The position numbers were made by a program, and so were the translations under genes. Source: Aquatica leii (lineage: Eukaryota; Arthropoda; Insecta; Coleoptera; Lampyridae). Taken from it: a stretch of 64,000 nucleotides of DNA. The notes below the pieces were generated by a model that worked only from the letters and a program-made list of their open reading frames with translations, was not told the DNA's origin and searched no databases. The DNA is taken from the NCBI GenBank assembly GCA_035610365.1, contig CM069432.1, positions 238,790,104 to 238,854,103 of the forward strand, given 5' to 3'. Below, piece after piece: positions 36,840 to 49,530 of this stretch (position 1 is the first letter of the stretch; the number at the start of each line of letters is the position of its first letter).

Positions 36840-39024
36840 TAAACTCATTAAAAAAAATTTATGATTTCATAATTTGTTAAAAAATGGTTAAACAATTTTG
36901 TTAGAGTCATAAAGACGAGATTAGTTTGTAAGGATTCAAAAAGTACATTTTTAAATTGTTTGGCAGGTATTACAAGTAAGTCGAGTTAAGCATACTTCTT
37001 TATTTCTTTCTAAATTGAGATAACATAGTGTAAATTCAGAAGAAGATTCTAGTAGCTCTAATAATGTTAACTTTTTTAGTCCAGTATCGTACCCAATAAG
37101 ATCGGGTCTCGTCCAAAGTAAAACTCCAGCTAAAAAACTAATAAAAAACAGGTCTTTCTAACTTGCGCGTATAATAACCTGCTCGAGTGCGTTAACAGCG
37201 ATAGTAGAATTTGGTTTTCAAAGTTGATTACGCAGATATGTCATCATTGTATTTTCATTAGCAGCAATTTCCGAACCTTACTAATGAAGAAAGCTTTATT
37301 TTTGTAATGGATTTTAATTATCTTCAGAACGAGTATTGTATTGTATTGGTAATATAAAAAAATATTGTGTAAGGAAATTGTGATTGGTAGAAAATACCAA
37401 ACAAACCACAACAATCAATAACTTTTAATTTGAACTGTCTTGGAATGTACCATTACGATAAACATTAATATTGACATTAGACGTATCTTGAACGTTCATA
37501 GTAAAACCAAGTTAAATTATTAGTAGCTACAATATTCTACAAAAGACTACTGTGGTTTGGGGCCATAATGTTCCTATTTGTGTCATGATTCATTTGCAGT
37601 TGTGATAAACCAAAACATCCGTGGTTGTTTGAGACCTAATCATTTGAAATACTTTAGTTCATTTCTGTAAAAAAGTTTTAACATACCCTTCTTCCATCCT
37701 GGTGGTGCTTTATCGTCAACAAGTCACAACCACGTGTTCCAGTAGACCGTCAAAACCAATGCTCCGTGTAAAGTTTGGGATTTGGCAATTTCAGATGACT
37801 CTCTTTTCCCCATGGTGATAGTTTCCCTCGGGTTGTTAATACAGTGGCCGTACGATAAGTTAAGAAATATTTATCTTAATAGATCTTACAATTTATGGTA
37901 TTTTGAATTCTTGCCATTTTTGTGCACATTTAAACAAGGTTTAAGCAATGAATAGATGCTCTACAAAGTCGATGACTAATTTTGTTATCATTGAGACTTG
38001 TAAGGAAGCAAATTTCTGACTGAATTTTCAGCAATTTCAGGCGATGTACATAAAAAAGTCACTCATTTTTATTTAAATTTAATCAAGTGTAACAAACAAA
38101 TAAAGATAATTTTTAATTGTCGCATTAATGTTATATATACTATTAATGCTTAGAGTTGACATATAGATATATCAATTATAAAGACAAAAAGAAATAAAAA
38201 CGTTTACAAAAAAAAGTTTAAGAGAACGTCCAATGAAGCCAGATTGTCTTCTTCTTCTTAAAGACTCTTAGCAGATTTTTGGGTGTTTTCAAGTTCTCAA
38301 TTTCTGTCTTGTTTCGATGATGCCCTTTTCAGTGAATACGTATATATCTTTTTAATATATTATTAACATCTGGATGTGCTATCTTATATGTTTGCTTAAA
38401 ACTAGGTCAAATAATGTAGCCTTTCCCTCTCCAAATTCAATTCTGGCTACGCTATAGCATTAGTTAAATAGCAACCGTAACATTTACTTTAATTAAACCT
38501 AATTGGTCAAAATACAATATCGAATCTACTATGAGATTGAGATTATTCTCAAACCACGTGATTAAAATAGTAAAAAAAACAAGTCACGTGGTTTGCGAAT
38601 AATCTCGATCACCCGTTAGAAAAGTTACATACAACTTATTGCCTTATTATAAATTTTCAGTGTCCAAACTCGATTCTGAAATAAATATGGCAAGCACATT
38701 ATTAGTACTAAAATACACAAATAACATTTAAGGTTTAAACAATACTAATTTACTAAAAACTAGTTTGTACTTCTCCTGAAGTTATTTTAGTCTGTTTGAC
38801 ATCGTGCCGATAAGGAGACTTGTAAAGATATACCCATGTTATCTATGCTTAAATACATATAATATCCAGCTCATAGTCTGAAATGTTTTATCATCATAAT
38901 GTATTTTAAGAATCTTTACAGTACAATAAAGTTTTAAGGTTTACATTGAATAGTTTTTGAAATTACTGTTCATAGATTTCGTGTTTTAAGCTTTTGTTCA
39001 TTCTACAAGAATTAATACGAACCG
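36840..39024. other. Unassigned stretch with a CACGTG inverted repeat
   Basis: No gene recognised. A strong hairpin lies at 38535-38610 (separate entry). CAGTGGCCGTACG near 37851, just after a TA, looks like a Tc1/mariner-type end, but no partner or transposase could be confirmed. Confidence 0.4.
38535..38610. repeat. 27-bp inverted repeat with CACGTG cores
   Basis: 38535-38561 and 38584-38610 are reverse complements at 25 of 27 positions, separated by 22 AT-rich bases. Each arm contains AAACCACGTG. This could be a small foldback element or a paired protein-binding site (CACGTG is the E-box core). Confidence 0.85.
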
Positions 39025-41172
39025 TTATAATTGCCAAAAATGTCTTTTGGCCCACGGACTCCTTTTTTATAGTCAAAACTTGCACACGGACCCCTGAGTG
39101 AAAAAACAAAATAAAAAATATAAATAAAACATTTTGTTGAAGAAGTATTTATTGAAATTATAACTTTTGTTTTAAAATACAAGAAAAAAATTTTAATAAC
39201 TTGGACGAACCTGATGGTATGTTATGAAAGTATTTATGTCCGGCTTAATGTTTGTGAGCAGCAACCTCAAATCCCCACGAGTGCTAATTTCTAGTCGGTT
39301 TCTTTTTTTTTGTGATGAGGCTCATAACGACACTGAATCTACGTTCTACCAAATAGGAAGCAATCAACAGCTTCTGTACAATAACGTATAATGCTGGATA
39401 TAAAATTTGGTTCTGTTTTTGTAACCAGAAGTTGCCGTATCCTTGTTTCAACATTTCTTTCAGCTTCTCATTTGTGGATAATTCAATAAGTTGCTCCTGT
39501 ATTCTAGCAAAAGTTTTCAACACCCACTACAGAATATCCAAGTGAAGAATATCTTCAAATCTTTGGTTAAGGTTCGAATAAAGCGCCGTTAAGTATTGAC
39601 AATAAGCAAAAAAAAATTCTGCTCTATTGCAATTTTGAAAGAGTTGGAAACTGAGAACATTCTCGATTTCCCAGGTTTTGTTTGTACAGCAAAAGTTTTC
39701 AACAAACACAAATATGACACTTTTAGCTTTGATTAAATATAATGCGTCACCTTGTAGTTTCAAATTAGTCTCGGTAAATCTGACAAATAAATCAGTCATA
39801 TAAGCGATGTAATTTTTTGAGATAATTAAATTGTGACGCAAATCATTGTCTTAACTCCTCAGGAGTACCAACACTGAATCAAAGAGCGAATAGAAGCGAT
39901 CCAAATATGCACTTTTAGATAACCAACGTATTTCTCTGTTAAGTAGTAAACGATTATAGTCATCATCATTTTCCAAACAAAGTTGAGCAAATAATCTCTC
40001 ATTTAACGCATTCTTTTTGATTTTATTAACTGCTCTAAAGACATAATGTAGGGAGTCATACCAACGTTCACTAAGGTTTTTTGCGACCAAATAATGTCGA
40101 TGAATGACACTATGTACCGATAATACATTTCGTATAGCTTGTTTTAAGTATGCCCGAAAGCCTCGGTGTCGTCCTATATTCAACACTGTATTGTCTGTAC
40201 TTTTTCTTTGGCTCACTCATACTGTTATCTGGGGGCAAAAAAAATATGGGAAAATAGATATATCAAAATTTTGATTTGCAACAAACCACTATTAATTATA
40301 ATAATATTTTAAATGGAATGTTGCATTGTAACGCGCTTGTATTAATTATTTGAGAAGTAAGGAGAATATTTCATGTAAATTTCATGTATTGTGTACCAAT
40401 TAATTTTTCAGGAAAAATAAATAATTCAAAAATTAATTAACAATAGAATGTAATAATACAGTAATATACAGTAATTTCAAACATTCGGGGATTTGGTTAT
40501 TGGCGAAACAAACAAAAACATAAAATAGTAATCTATAACTTTTAGGGTGCATTATATCAAAGATTATATTAAATTATAAAACCCAATATGTTTATCTTTT
40601 TTTACAAAAACATTAATAATATATTCTTTGGAAACACATCTGTGTTACAAAAACTTACAATCCCTTCTTAAGTTTTTAATAACAAATAAATTAATGTTAA
40701 GGGATTACTTTACTGATAACTGTGATATATCATTTTTCTAACTTAACTTAAACAAGAGGATAACTTGGCTTAAATAAATTTAAATTACAAAAAATTATAC
40801 TCCAAGACTAGGAAAATTTGTTGTATGCACTTCAGATCACGCATAATACAGAACTAAATTGTTAATTAGTATAGTGATAAGTTCATGTTACAGACTAGTT
40901 GGTACAGGTATTGACTCTATTACGTATTTTATGCACTTGTCTATATTTATATTTTAATCTAGACGTAAAAATCGCTAATAATTTATATGTTGTTATTTAT
41001 TTTAACTTTCGTATTAATAAAAATGTGTCACAATTCTATAATTTTATATTAAATCTTGCGCGGACCTCCTGACGTTGTTTAGAGACCCCCAAGTCAATTT
41101 TAATTTTTCACGGATCCCCTAAATAATCCCGGGGAGCCTGGGTGTCCGTAGGGACTACTTTGGAAATTACTG
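39025..41172 (-). mobile_element. ZBED5-like hAT transposon, third copy
   Basis: The right end, read inward, begins CAGTAATTTCCAAAGTAG (41172 downward); the left end near 39025 matches it loosely. Subterminal GACCCC blocks flank both sides. Same family as 14159-15384: 39110-39690 and 40740-41170 align with that deleted copy. No clear target duplication. Contains the minus-strand transposase. Confidence 0.78.
39200..40216 (-). pseudogene. ZBED5-like hAT transposase, C-terminal two thirds
   Basis: From 40216 the minus strand reads GRHRGFRAYLKQAIRNVLSV, VHSVIHRHYLVAKNLSERWY, KNALNERLFAQLCLENDDDY and LLLNREIRWLSKSAYLDRF, the conserved middle of ZBED5-type proteins. The next frame (39841-39527) gives YMTDLFVRFTETNLKLQGDA. 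The last (39523-39284) gives LYPALYVIVQKLLIASYLVE and RRFSVVMSLITKKKK, the dimerisation domain. The N-terminal BED finger is absent: the first residues after the short MSQRKSTDNTV lead straight into the core, so the N-terminal third appears deleted. A few frame changes. Confidence 0.85.
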
Positions 41173-42084
41173 TTTTATATTATTAGTTGTTGTTGCATAA
41201 CCAATTATAAAAGTTGCACTTAAAACAAAAGACGTTAAACATATCGGTATTTGCTAGATAAAATAAATAATAACTATTAAATACAATGTACAAAATATAA
41301 GGACTTTTTCCTAAAAGAATTAGAAATTATTGATAAGAAGAGAAATTAATTATTTTAAATGGAGTTGGCGAAGAAAGCTTTATACCCAATGTTATGTACG
41401 TCGGAGGTCAAACTGTACTTTAGGAGATTACTATAGTAAAACGAATTACGAGACTGTAAGCATGCGAAAAAAATTGAACAAAAATTTGATGCATCTCATG
41501 GTGGTCAATAAAATAACTCATTTTAATGAAAATAACGAAAAAAGCAGTTCTAAAATAAGATTTTCTGATACCAACGTTAAAGCTTTAATAACTTTTTTAT
41601 CCGATTGTAATGTCGGCGAAATATGGTATATCTGTTCTGTACGTATTTTTCGTTACTACATACTGAGAACCTTGATGAGGATTTCAAGTGGCGATATTTT
41701 ATAAACTATTAAAAATGTTGTTAATTAACTCATATGCTTGTTATAACTGTTTAGGTGAAATTGTTAAACATTAAATTGTTATTTGTCGTTCAAATAAGTG
41801 AAAAACTCAAAACGTTGGAGCCGTTTCTGGAACTTTACCAACAAATATTTTTTTTAACATAAATGGAATTTAGTTTCGCCATTTTATTTGAAAAAAATAA
41901 AACTAGTTACAACAACATTACTTATAAAAAATTATTGCGATCAATGATAGAAGTTTGAGAATGAAGTTACTTAATCGTTCTTCAGCGAATAGTATCAAAA
42001 TTCTTCAAATTCGTTTTATAAAATACCGATGTTGATATAAGAAATTTGCATATATCAGGTTTAGGTAGTTTCTCTTGCGTTAAT
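41173..42084. other. Spacer, no recognised gene
   Basis: A 124-codon plus-strand frame at 41330-41704 is basic and open but matches no family I know. The rest is AT-rich. Confidence 0.35.
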
Positions 42085-42088
42085 TTAA

Positions 42089-44053
42089 CCCTTTCAGTCC
42101 CAATGGGTCGTATATGTCCTGGCAGATGTTTGCAGGAGCCCAGAGAGAATTCTGCGCTATTAATTCAGCGCGCATTGTGTCCCACTGATAATATAACTTA
42201 TTTCTTCTTATTTATGTGGAGGTAAGTTCATTTATGTACTAATATTACATATAAGAAATATTTTGTGTATGCAAAGTTGGTGTAAAATCGACATTTTTTA
42301 TAAAATGTATTTGTCCCAGTAGTATTATCATAAGTAAAATGCGTTATTTCTTCAGACATTTGTCTGATATTGAGTTGATGGAAGTGGCAAAAAATTTCTC
42401 CAATATGCAAGACGAACGGTTTGTTGATAGTGGTTCAGAGTATGTCCAGTCATCTTCAGGGGCTTCAAGTGATGAGTTTTTGGAACCATCTCAGCAGCAT
42501 TCGAACCAAATCAAAATTTACATTCCATAGAAAGTTCTTTCACGTCAGAAGGTTATTCATCAGACGCTTCTGAAGACAATGATTATAATGCAGCCGATAG
42601 TAATTTTAGATCAATGGAAAGTTGTAGACCACAATTTTTTTTCAAATGAAAAACTTACTACAGTTCCTACAAAACTTAATAGGTCATCTTCAGAACTTGA
42701 GGTTGTCTTCAAACTGATTCCTTAGAGTTTTTTCCTATAGATCGCTGGAAAAAAACAACGAAAGGTTAGATATATTACAAGACAAAAAGAAAAAGCCGAT
42801 ACAGAAAACTGATCACTATGAAATAGTGCTAGTACTTGGCTGCTTTTTCATAATAAAGTACCTGCACAACGTCACTATTAGTCTATTAATACTTCACTTG
42901 GTAACACAACAATCAAAAAAGCCATTTTTAGAAATAGATCTTCTTTCTTTGAAACTATATTTCAACTCCCCAAAAAAAGATGGTAGCAACAAAATTTATT
43001 ATATGGAATAGGTGCTTTCGTGTTTAAAACAAACTTTTTTAGCAGCAAAAAGTGAAAGTACTTTCCAAAGTATCGACGAGGCTATGTCCAAGTTCAAAGA
43101 AAGAAGCAGCCTGAAGGGGTTAGATGTGATTCACAAACTGGCTGCATCTATGATTTGAACATATATTCGGGAAGAGATGAAAATAGAAATCAAAATTCAA
43201 CTCTAGGAGAAAATGTTGTTCTGAAGTTAGCAAGTACCATTCGAGATACAGATGTCAGCCTATCTTTTTACAAGTACTAAACTTATCTTATCACTTATCA
43301 ATACGCTTTTTTGCGGGAACTCGTACATTAGTAATCACCAGAAAAAATATGCCAAAATTCAGGTGCAATCAGTACGGCTGTCATGTGCAGTTTAATGGAA
43401 TCTAATTGTGATACGGATGAAATGACTAAGGTGAAGAAAAAGGCCAAAGGTGGTTCTCGAAGAGCTCTATCGGTTATTGATGACAGCTGCTGTCAATTCA
43501 TGGATCGTATTTACGGAACTAAAAAGGCGAAAAAATGAAAAAAAAAATTTGGATTATTTAGTTCCTCTGGCCAAATCTCTAATAAGTTATGGTCAACAGC
43601 ATGGAAAGGTGATACGCCGAAGACAATATGGTAGGCCATCATCAAGTTTCAGGCTTATGAATATAGAGGAGCAGTTACCTATCGAAGGGCCCACTAGAAA
43701 AAGGTGCCATCGCTGCACTAAAAGGAAACGAGGAAAAAGTACCACAACAATTTGTGCGTCTTGTAATGTACTATTTTGCAAAAGCTGTTTTACTCTCTAT
43801 CACAACTAGTTTATGATAAATAAAAAAAAAATTCCATAGCTTTTTTTGCGTTGTTACAATAATAATTACCAGTGGGATATCTATGTCTCGCCTTTCAAAC
43901 CCATTCGGACAACTATGTCCCGAGCTCCCAAAAAATTCCCCCATTTCAGAAAATAAATAATTAATTAGTTTTTTAGTTCTTTGTTATCCATTTTACTGGA
44001 ACATCAAAAAATTAAGACATTTTAACTAAAGAAACAAATTGGGACTGAAAGGG
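42089..44053 (+). mobile_element. Near full-length piggyBac element, perfect 16-bp inverted ends
   Basis: CCCTTTCAGTCCCAAT (42089-42104) and its exact reverse complement (44038-44053), each bordered by TTAA (42085-42088 and 44054-44057). Length 1965 bp, close to active piggyBac-like elements. The transposase is on the plus strand. Perfect ends with a decayed gene suggest either recent inactivation or mobilisation in trans. Confidence 0.95.
42339..43809 (+). pseudogene. piggyBac transposase, broken
   Basis: Starts MRYFFRHLSDIELMEVAKNF, acidic VDSGSEYVQSSSGASSDEFL as in piggyBac N termini. The Asp-containing core appears in pieces: ESTFQSIDEAMSKFKERSSL (about 43048-43110), then TGCIYDLNIYSGRDE and STLGENVVLKLASTIRDTDV (about 43140-43260), covering the catalytic region. 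The C-terminal frame (43450-43809) gives LDYLVPLAKSLISYGQQHG, RPSSSFRLMNIEEQLPIEGP, and the Cys-rich finger CHRCTKRKRG, CASCNVLFCKSCF ending TLYHN. The finger is complete. There are several frame changes and stops in the middle, so the enzyme is dead. Confidence 0.9.
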
Positions 44054-44057
44054 TTAA

Positions 44058-44470
44058 AAATAATTGAAGTGTTTAAATATTTTTTGTTAAGAATGATTTG
44101 TTTAAAAGTAAAGTATTCTGATTTAAATAGCACGATGTGTTTCGTTAGAAATCAAAGACACTTTTTATCGACGTTACAGTGATAAAATATTTTAATAAAA
44201 TACCTGTATTAAACATGTAAATATATATGTAAATAAAGTTTTTTACGCGTCAAAAAATATTTTATTTTTTTTAATTACATTTGTTCTAATAAGATGTTAA
44301 AATTCAACATGTTCCTTGAAATTCACTTACAAATAAAAAAAAACTGATGTGGTCACCACACGACTTTCCTATAAGGAATGATGAAGGAATAGCTACATAT
44401 TTTTTTAAGGTTATGTTGACATAAAACCATTTTGAAGTGAAATGTGCACGTTTGAAGAAACTGTAAAATT
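44058..44470. other. AT-rich spacer, no recognised gene
   Basis: Nothing seen beyond short frames. Confidence 0.4.
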
Positions 44471-44473
44471 CGA

Positions 44474-45992
44474 ATAATTTACATACGTACAAAATTATAT
44501 AAGAAAAACTTAAAAATGGCGGATGCACTCACTTCCGGTTTCTTTATCAAACCCATCTTTTGACAAAGAGAATATAAAAAGCCATCTCTACACCAAATTT
44601 CAAGTTATTAGGATTTTTGTTTCGAGAGTTATCGTGGGTACATCCAAAGATATTTTAAATAAGATGCAGCACTCCGTATATAAACAAGTCAAAAGAATAA
44701 AGAAAAAAATTGTTAATGTTTAATCTTGCTTTCCTTTCAAGATATGGAATTTTTCTCTAAAAAAATCGTCGTAGGCAGTATTCGAAACTAGAATATATAT
44801 GGAATTCACTTTAAATTATAAATCAATTATCTAATAAGATGTTAATGTTAGAATTTTTTTATTGGAATTAATTATTAGGAAGAATTAACTGTATAAGAAA
44901 CTTTAAAAATAATTCATATAATTTACATACGTACAAAATTATATAAGAAAAATGTTAAACATGGCGGATACACCCACTTCCGGTTTCTTGATCAAACCCA
45001 TCTTTTGATAGAACCGAGAGAATATGAAAAGCCAGCTACATACGAAGCTTCAAGTAATTATGACTTTTGGTTCGAGAGTTATCGTGGGTACATCTAAAGA
45101 TAATTTAATTAAGATGCAGCACTCCGTATATAAACAAGTCAAAAGAATAAAGAAAAAAATTGTTAATGTTTAACGTATCTTGCTTTCCTTTCAAGATATG
45201 GAATTTTTCTCTAAAAAAATCGTCGTAGGCAGTATTCGAAACTAGAATATATATGGAAATATATATGGAATTCACTTTAAATTATAAATCAATTATCTAA
45301 TAAAATGTTAATGTTAGAATTTTTTTATTGGAATTAATTATTAGGAAGAATTAACTGTATAAGAAACTTACGTACAAAATTATATAAGAAAAATGTTAAA
45401 CATGGCGGATACACACACTTCCGGTTCCTTGCAGCACTCCGTATATAAACAAATCAAAAGAATTTAGAGAAAATTTGTTATTTTTTAACGTATCTTGCTT
45501 TCCTTTCAATATATGGAATTTTTTTCTAAAAAAAATTGTCGTAGGCAGGATTCGAACCTAGGATCATATATGGAAAATTCACTTTCAATTATAAATCCAA
45601 TATCTAATAAACTGTTAATGTTAGAAAAAAAAATTATATGATTAAATTGTTAAGAAGAATTAATTGTAAAAATAATTCGAATAATTTGCATACGTACGAA
45701 ATTATATAAGTAAAAATGTTAAAAATGGCTGATACACCCACTTCCAGTCTTTTTATCAGACCCATCTTTTGACAAAACCAGAGAATATGAAAAGCAAGCT
45801 CCATACCAAATTACAAGTTACTAGGACTTTTGGTTCAATAGTTATCGTGGGTACATCGTTACACACAGACACCCAAAATTATTTTGTCAAAAATAAATTT
45901 TTCTGATTCAGGAAACCTTGAAACGTAAAATTATGCAATAAAAATTTTGAAAAAAAATTGCGATCACTATACTTTCCTTATAGAAAAGTAAA
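44474..45992. repeat. Four-unit tandem repeat array, period about 443 bp
   Basis: Units can be anchored on TACGTAC at 44484, 44928, 45369 and 45691 (spacings 444, 441, 322), each followed by an AAATTATATAAG box and ATGGC(G/T)GAT(G/A)CAC. Units 1 and 2 are very similar over their length, unit 3 lacks an inner portion, and unit 4 is partial and continues into a distinct tail (CACTATACTTTCCTTATAG, to 45992). Units contain CGTCGTAGGCAG followed by a variable TTCGAA; in unit 3 this reads GGATTCGAACC. Possibly tandemly duplicated short interspersed or non-autonomous elements. Confidence 0.8.
45548..45558 (-). promoter_or_regulatory. Possible RNA polymerase III B box
   Basis: On the minus strand this reads GGTTCGAATCC, a perfect match to the tRNA-type B box. 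No A box was seen at the right distance upstream, and the matching site in units 1 and 2 is degraded, so at most this hints at a tRNA-derived origin. Confidence 0.35.
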
Positions 45993-48325
45993 AAATTATT
46001 AAGAAATTGACAAACTAATAAAACCGAGATATTTATAATGAATTCAATGTCTTTAAAAGACATATTGGTATAGCAATAAAAAGATAATTTGATTAAAACT
46101 TAATAAGAGATTTAAATTTTTTAATATTAATCATTGTGTCTGTTTTTGCATTGATAAATAAATTTAATACGTTATTGTGTTTTGACGTTCATTTACGATA
46201 AAGCTTATATAGGCCAAGTACGTCAGAAGTGGCAAAGAACTTTAAAATAACGGTGAATATAATTTTGTATTTATTAGTGCATAACAATATTCAATAACTT
46301 TCAATGTTTTTTTAAGTAATTATTTATTTTGAAATTATCATCATAAAGGATAACCATGTTTTATAAATACATTGAATTTTTTGTGAAATTGGTACTTATT
46401 GTCAAGTGAAAAGTGGTATGATGATGGTGACCCATAATCGTCAAGGCAGTTGTGCATGCAAAAATGCAATTTATTAATAGTCAGAAGAAATAATTACTAA
46501 ATATACGTACTAGATTCAATCATAAAGTTATTTCATATAATGTAACCGATAGAATAAAAATGTATCTAACTAAATATTATGCTCATTTTAGTATACTTGG
46601 GTTAAATTTGTTACCTCAAGATATTCCAAACTTGATTTTTCATTAATGCTATTTTACAATTTTACTATTATTCCAATATAATTTGAAAGACGAGTAAGAA
46701 AATGACTTGTTTTACATCGTTACTAATTATATCAATGTCCAGAAAAATATTTATCATTGCCAAACTTACAGCTTTTTTAAGAAATTATTAAAACTGAGCT
46801 TTACGGGGGTTTATTTTTTGAAAATTGTAGTATCAATGTTTCCATGTTGAATTCTTGAATTAAAACAAATTCGTTTAAACCGATAGCAAGATTTTCCAAT
46901 CTTTCTTAAACCACAGTAAAACGTAAAAAGTTTTCAAGAATTATTAAAAAAATAAGATTAGTAAAGCCACAAAAGTGTTTGAATTGAATTGAATGAAATT
47001 ATTACTTATAATGTAAGTTAGGGTAGTAATTGGCGAATAAGTTGTATCCCATTTATATCAAAACAATTTCGATTTTTGTCACTTGGAAATTGCAGCATGA
47101 GCAGATAACAATTTGAATTTATCGTTACAAGACATTCTAGTAATTAACTTTAAAGTGAAAAAACAATTTGTTTTAATTTTTCATTTCGTCTTCGTTTATC
47201 ATAACTATATACAAGCAATCCGGGCCGGTACCGCCGAGTTACCAAAGATTATAAAAAAAATAAAATGTTTGTTTTAAAAATATCTTAATCTCCTGCCTGA
47301 TTTTACTGTGGTTGACTTTATCTATATGCTGTAGTAGCATAATATTATACATATAGTAATTGCTGATGTTTGACAAATTGCAATTGAATGTTAACGTTTT
47401 TTTCGAATTCTTCTACTAACAGGGCCGCCACATAAGTGGACTTTGTGGAAAGTCAAACACAAACTGAAGTAGAAGTATTTTAAAATAGTAATGCAAGAAA
47501 ATTATTTTTTATTTTGCGATTTGGGCAGCTTCCCCTCTACAAAAAAAGCAAACAATCCACATGCTCAATACGTAAACCAAGAAAAGAAATTTTAATGACC
47601 AATGGGCTTATCATTGAAAACAGGAAAATGAATAAATTAAACGGACATGGTTATTTTTTCCCTAGATTTAAATCGGTTTTTCTGCAGTTTTTCCTTAGGT
47701 TTTAGTAAAACTGATAAAAAGTATCAAATAATTAAAAAATACGAAATATAAAATGTTTATAACAAAAGCGCAGAATCCTATACGTTATGGTCTCAAAATT
47801 TAGACACTGTAGATCGTTTTGACAGTTTACGAAAGAAAAATATTTAAAAGAAAGAGTTATAATATAAATAATTGTGAACACAACTGAATTAACAGGAAAG
47901 CGAGAGTTAAATTATAGAAGAGCTAAAGCAATTTATACTTTTAATAAAATTTTAGATTATTGAATTAAAAAAAATTTTTTTTGAAATATTGTTTATATTG
48001 AATTTAGTAATGTCAGATAAAATGTCAGTGGTGAAATAATTCAGGATGAAATTTTTATAAACCCAAAGAGCAAGTTTAAGGTTAATATATTTAATGTGAT
48101 ATACAAAAAAGTATTGAGTATTGAAAACCAATTTGTTATTTTTGGATATGTTTTGGCTTAATTCAAAATGTTTTCCCAAAATTTATAAATTGCCCTACTA
48201 AACTTTTATATTTTTAACACACAAATTAAAATTTGGCCATGGAAAATAATGTGAATTATGTTTGCGTACAAAATGAATTAAAAATTTTTGAAATAATATT
48301 TACAAAAAGTTATTAACATACCTTT
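45993..48325. other. AT-rich stretch, no recognised gene
   Basis: Short frames only. ACAGGGCCGCCACATAAGTGG near 47419-47439 resembles one end of a DUF4371-type hAT, but no partner or transposase was found. Confidence 0.4.
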
Positions 48326-48329
48326 TCCT

Positions 48330-49200
48330 TCATCATCAATTCTAGTTTCTTCTGATGTAGTTAATCTTTTTCCGTCAATACCTCCAGATGAATCTACTAA
48401 TCTTATACGTAATCTTTTTTTTTCTAACAACTCTCTATATGCATTTCAAATTTTAGATCTTTGTTTATTATTAGATTTATTTTTTAAACAAAATAATTTT
48501 AAATTTGACGATAAGTATCAGGCTTAGCGATGAGATCAAATATCTCACCTTTAGCAGCTGAAATTTTTATGAACAATTTAGAAAATACAATTTTTTCAAA
48601 CTTTTTTATATTAAACAAAATTTCTTTTTGGTATAGATACGTTGATGATTGCTTAGTTCTTTTTAATGGTACCATTGACGAACTTAATAATTTTAGTAAT
48701 TTTATTAATTCTATCCATCCAAAAACTCTTTGTCTTATTTAGATTTAAAAATGTCACGGTTTAACAATAAATTTAACTTTGATATTTTTCGCAAACCTTC
48801 TCATACAGATTGCGTAATTCTTTTTAATTCGTGCCATCCTTTTTCTCATAAAACTGCTGCTTTTCGTTCGTACACTTTTATAGACTATTTTCTATACTCC
48901 TTCTAATTTTGCCAAGAAACACAAAGTTATAAATCAAATTAGTTTAAATAATGGTTATGCTATTCAATTAATTAATAGTATTTTTCACAGAGTTCGTATA
49001 AAACATTTATTCAAAAGTTTGATCAACTGTTTTATATTCTATAATAAAATTTGTTTATACCACTCTCACTTCAATTCAAAACAACGTTTTATAAACACGT
49101 GGATAGTCACAACGAAATTAAAGATTAAAATAGCCCATGTCAATATAAACGTCAGAAATGTAAATAAAAAATTCTTAAATATTGTTTGTAAATAGCGGAA
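48330..49200 (+). pseudogene. Penelope-like element reverse transcriptase fragment
   Basis: Plus-strand pieces in family order: LVSSDVVNLFPSIPPDEST (about 48350-48405), then after a stop and frame change SPLAAEIFMNNLENTIFSNF, and WYRYVDDCLVLFNGTIDELN with the catalytic YVDD, then FSNFINSIHP. The next frame gives LDLKMSRFNNKFNFDIFRKP, SHTDCVILFNSCHPFSHKTA, matching the thumb-side motifs of Penelope RTs (IFRKPT-x-TD, HPFSHK). Weak continuation reaches about 49200. The N-terminal part and the GIY-YIG endonuclease were not seen. Penelope-like elements commonly carry type I hammerhead ribozymes in their terminal repeats, relevant to the 7.3-kb ribozyme. Confidence 0.87.
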
Positions 49201-49324
49201 ACGTTACGTCAGCGTTGCTACTGAGTTACTCCCAAATCGCGCCTAAAAAAGTTTTACTTTTAAAATACACTCAATAACGGCATGCCTATATTTTGTTTTT
49301 CTATTAAATATCTTTTTCAGAACG

Positions 49325-49530
49325 TATGGTTTTATTTTTATTTCATTCGATTTAACAGTTATGTCAATTGCTTCAAATTCTAGTGTAACTTAAATGTTCA
49401 CTTAGATAATATCAATCATTAAATTCAACCCATAAATGTTATTTAATTTAATTTAGTTTTTTTTCAGAATTTACAACATTAAAGAGTTTGTAATAAAAAC
49501 AATATACAGAATTTATTTCTATAGATTGTA
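49325..49530 (+). repeat. Dispersed repeat R0, copy 2
   Basis: Homologous to about 13665-13880, same strand, and again lying a short way upstream of an R1 copy. Confidence 0.6.

Noticed and set aside
37440-37880. Tc1/mariner remnant suggested by CAGTGGCCGTACG after TA and a frame starting MGKRESSEIAKSQ
   Set aside because: The frame points away from the putative end and no second end or DDE motif was found.
41330-41704. 124-codon basic plus-strand frame
   Set aside because: No family resemblance and no context to support a gene.
45540-45570. tRNA gene suggested by GGTTCGAATCC on the minus strand
   Set aside because: No acceptor stem, anticodon arm or A box could be built around it, and it recurs as part of a repeat unit.
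47419-47700. DUF4371-type hAT end with coding scrap
   Set aside because: A single short end-like motif and an unrecognisable frame are not enough.
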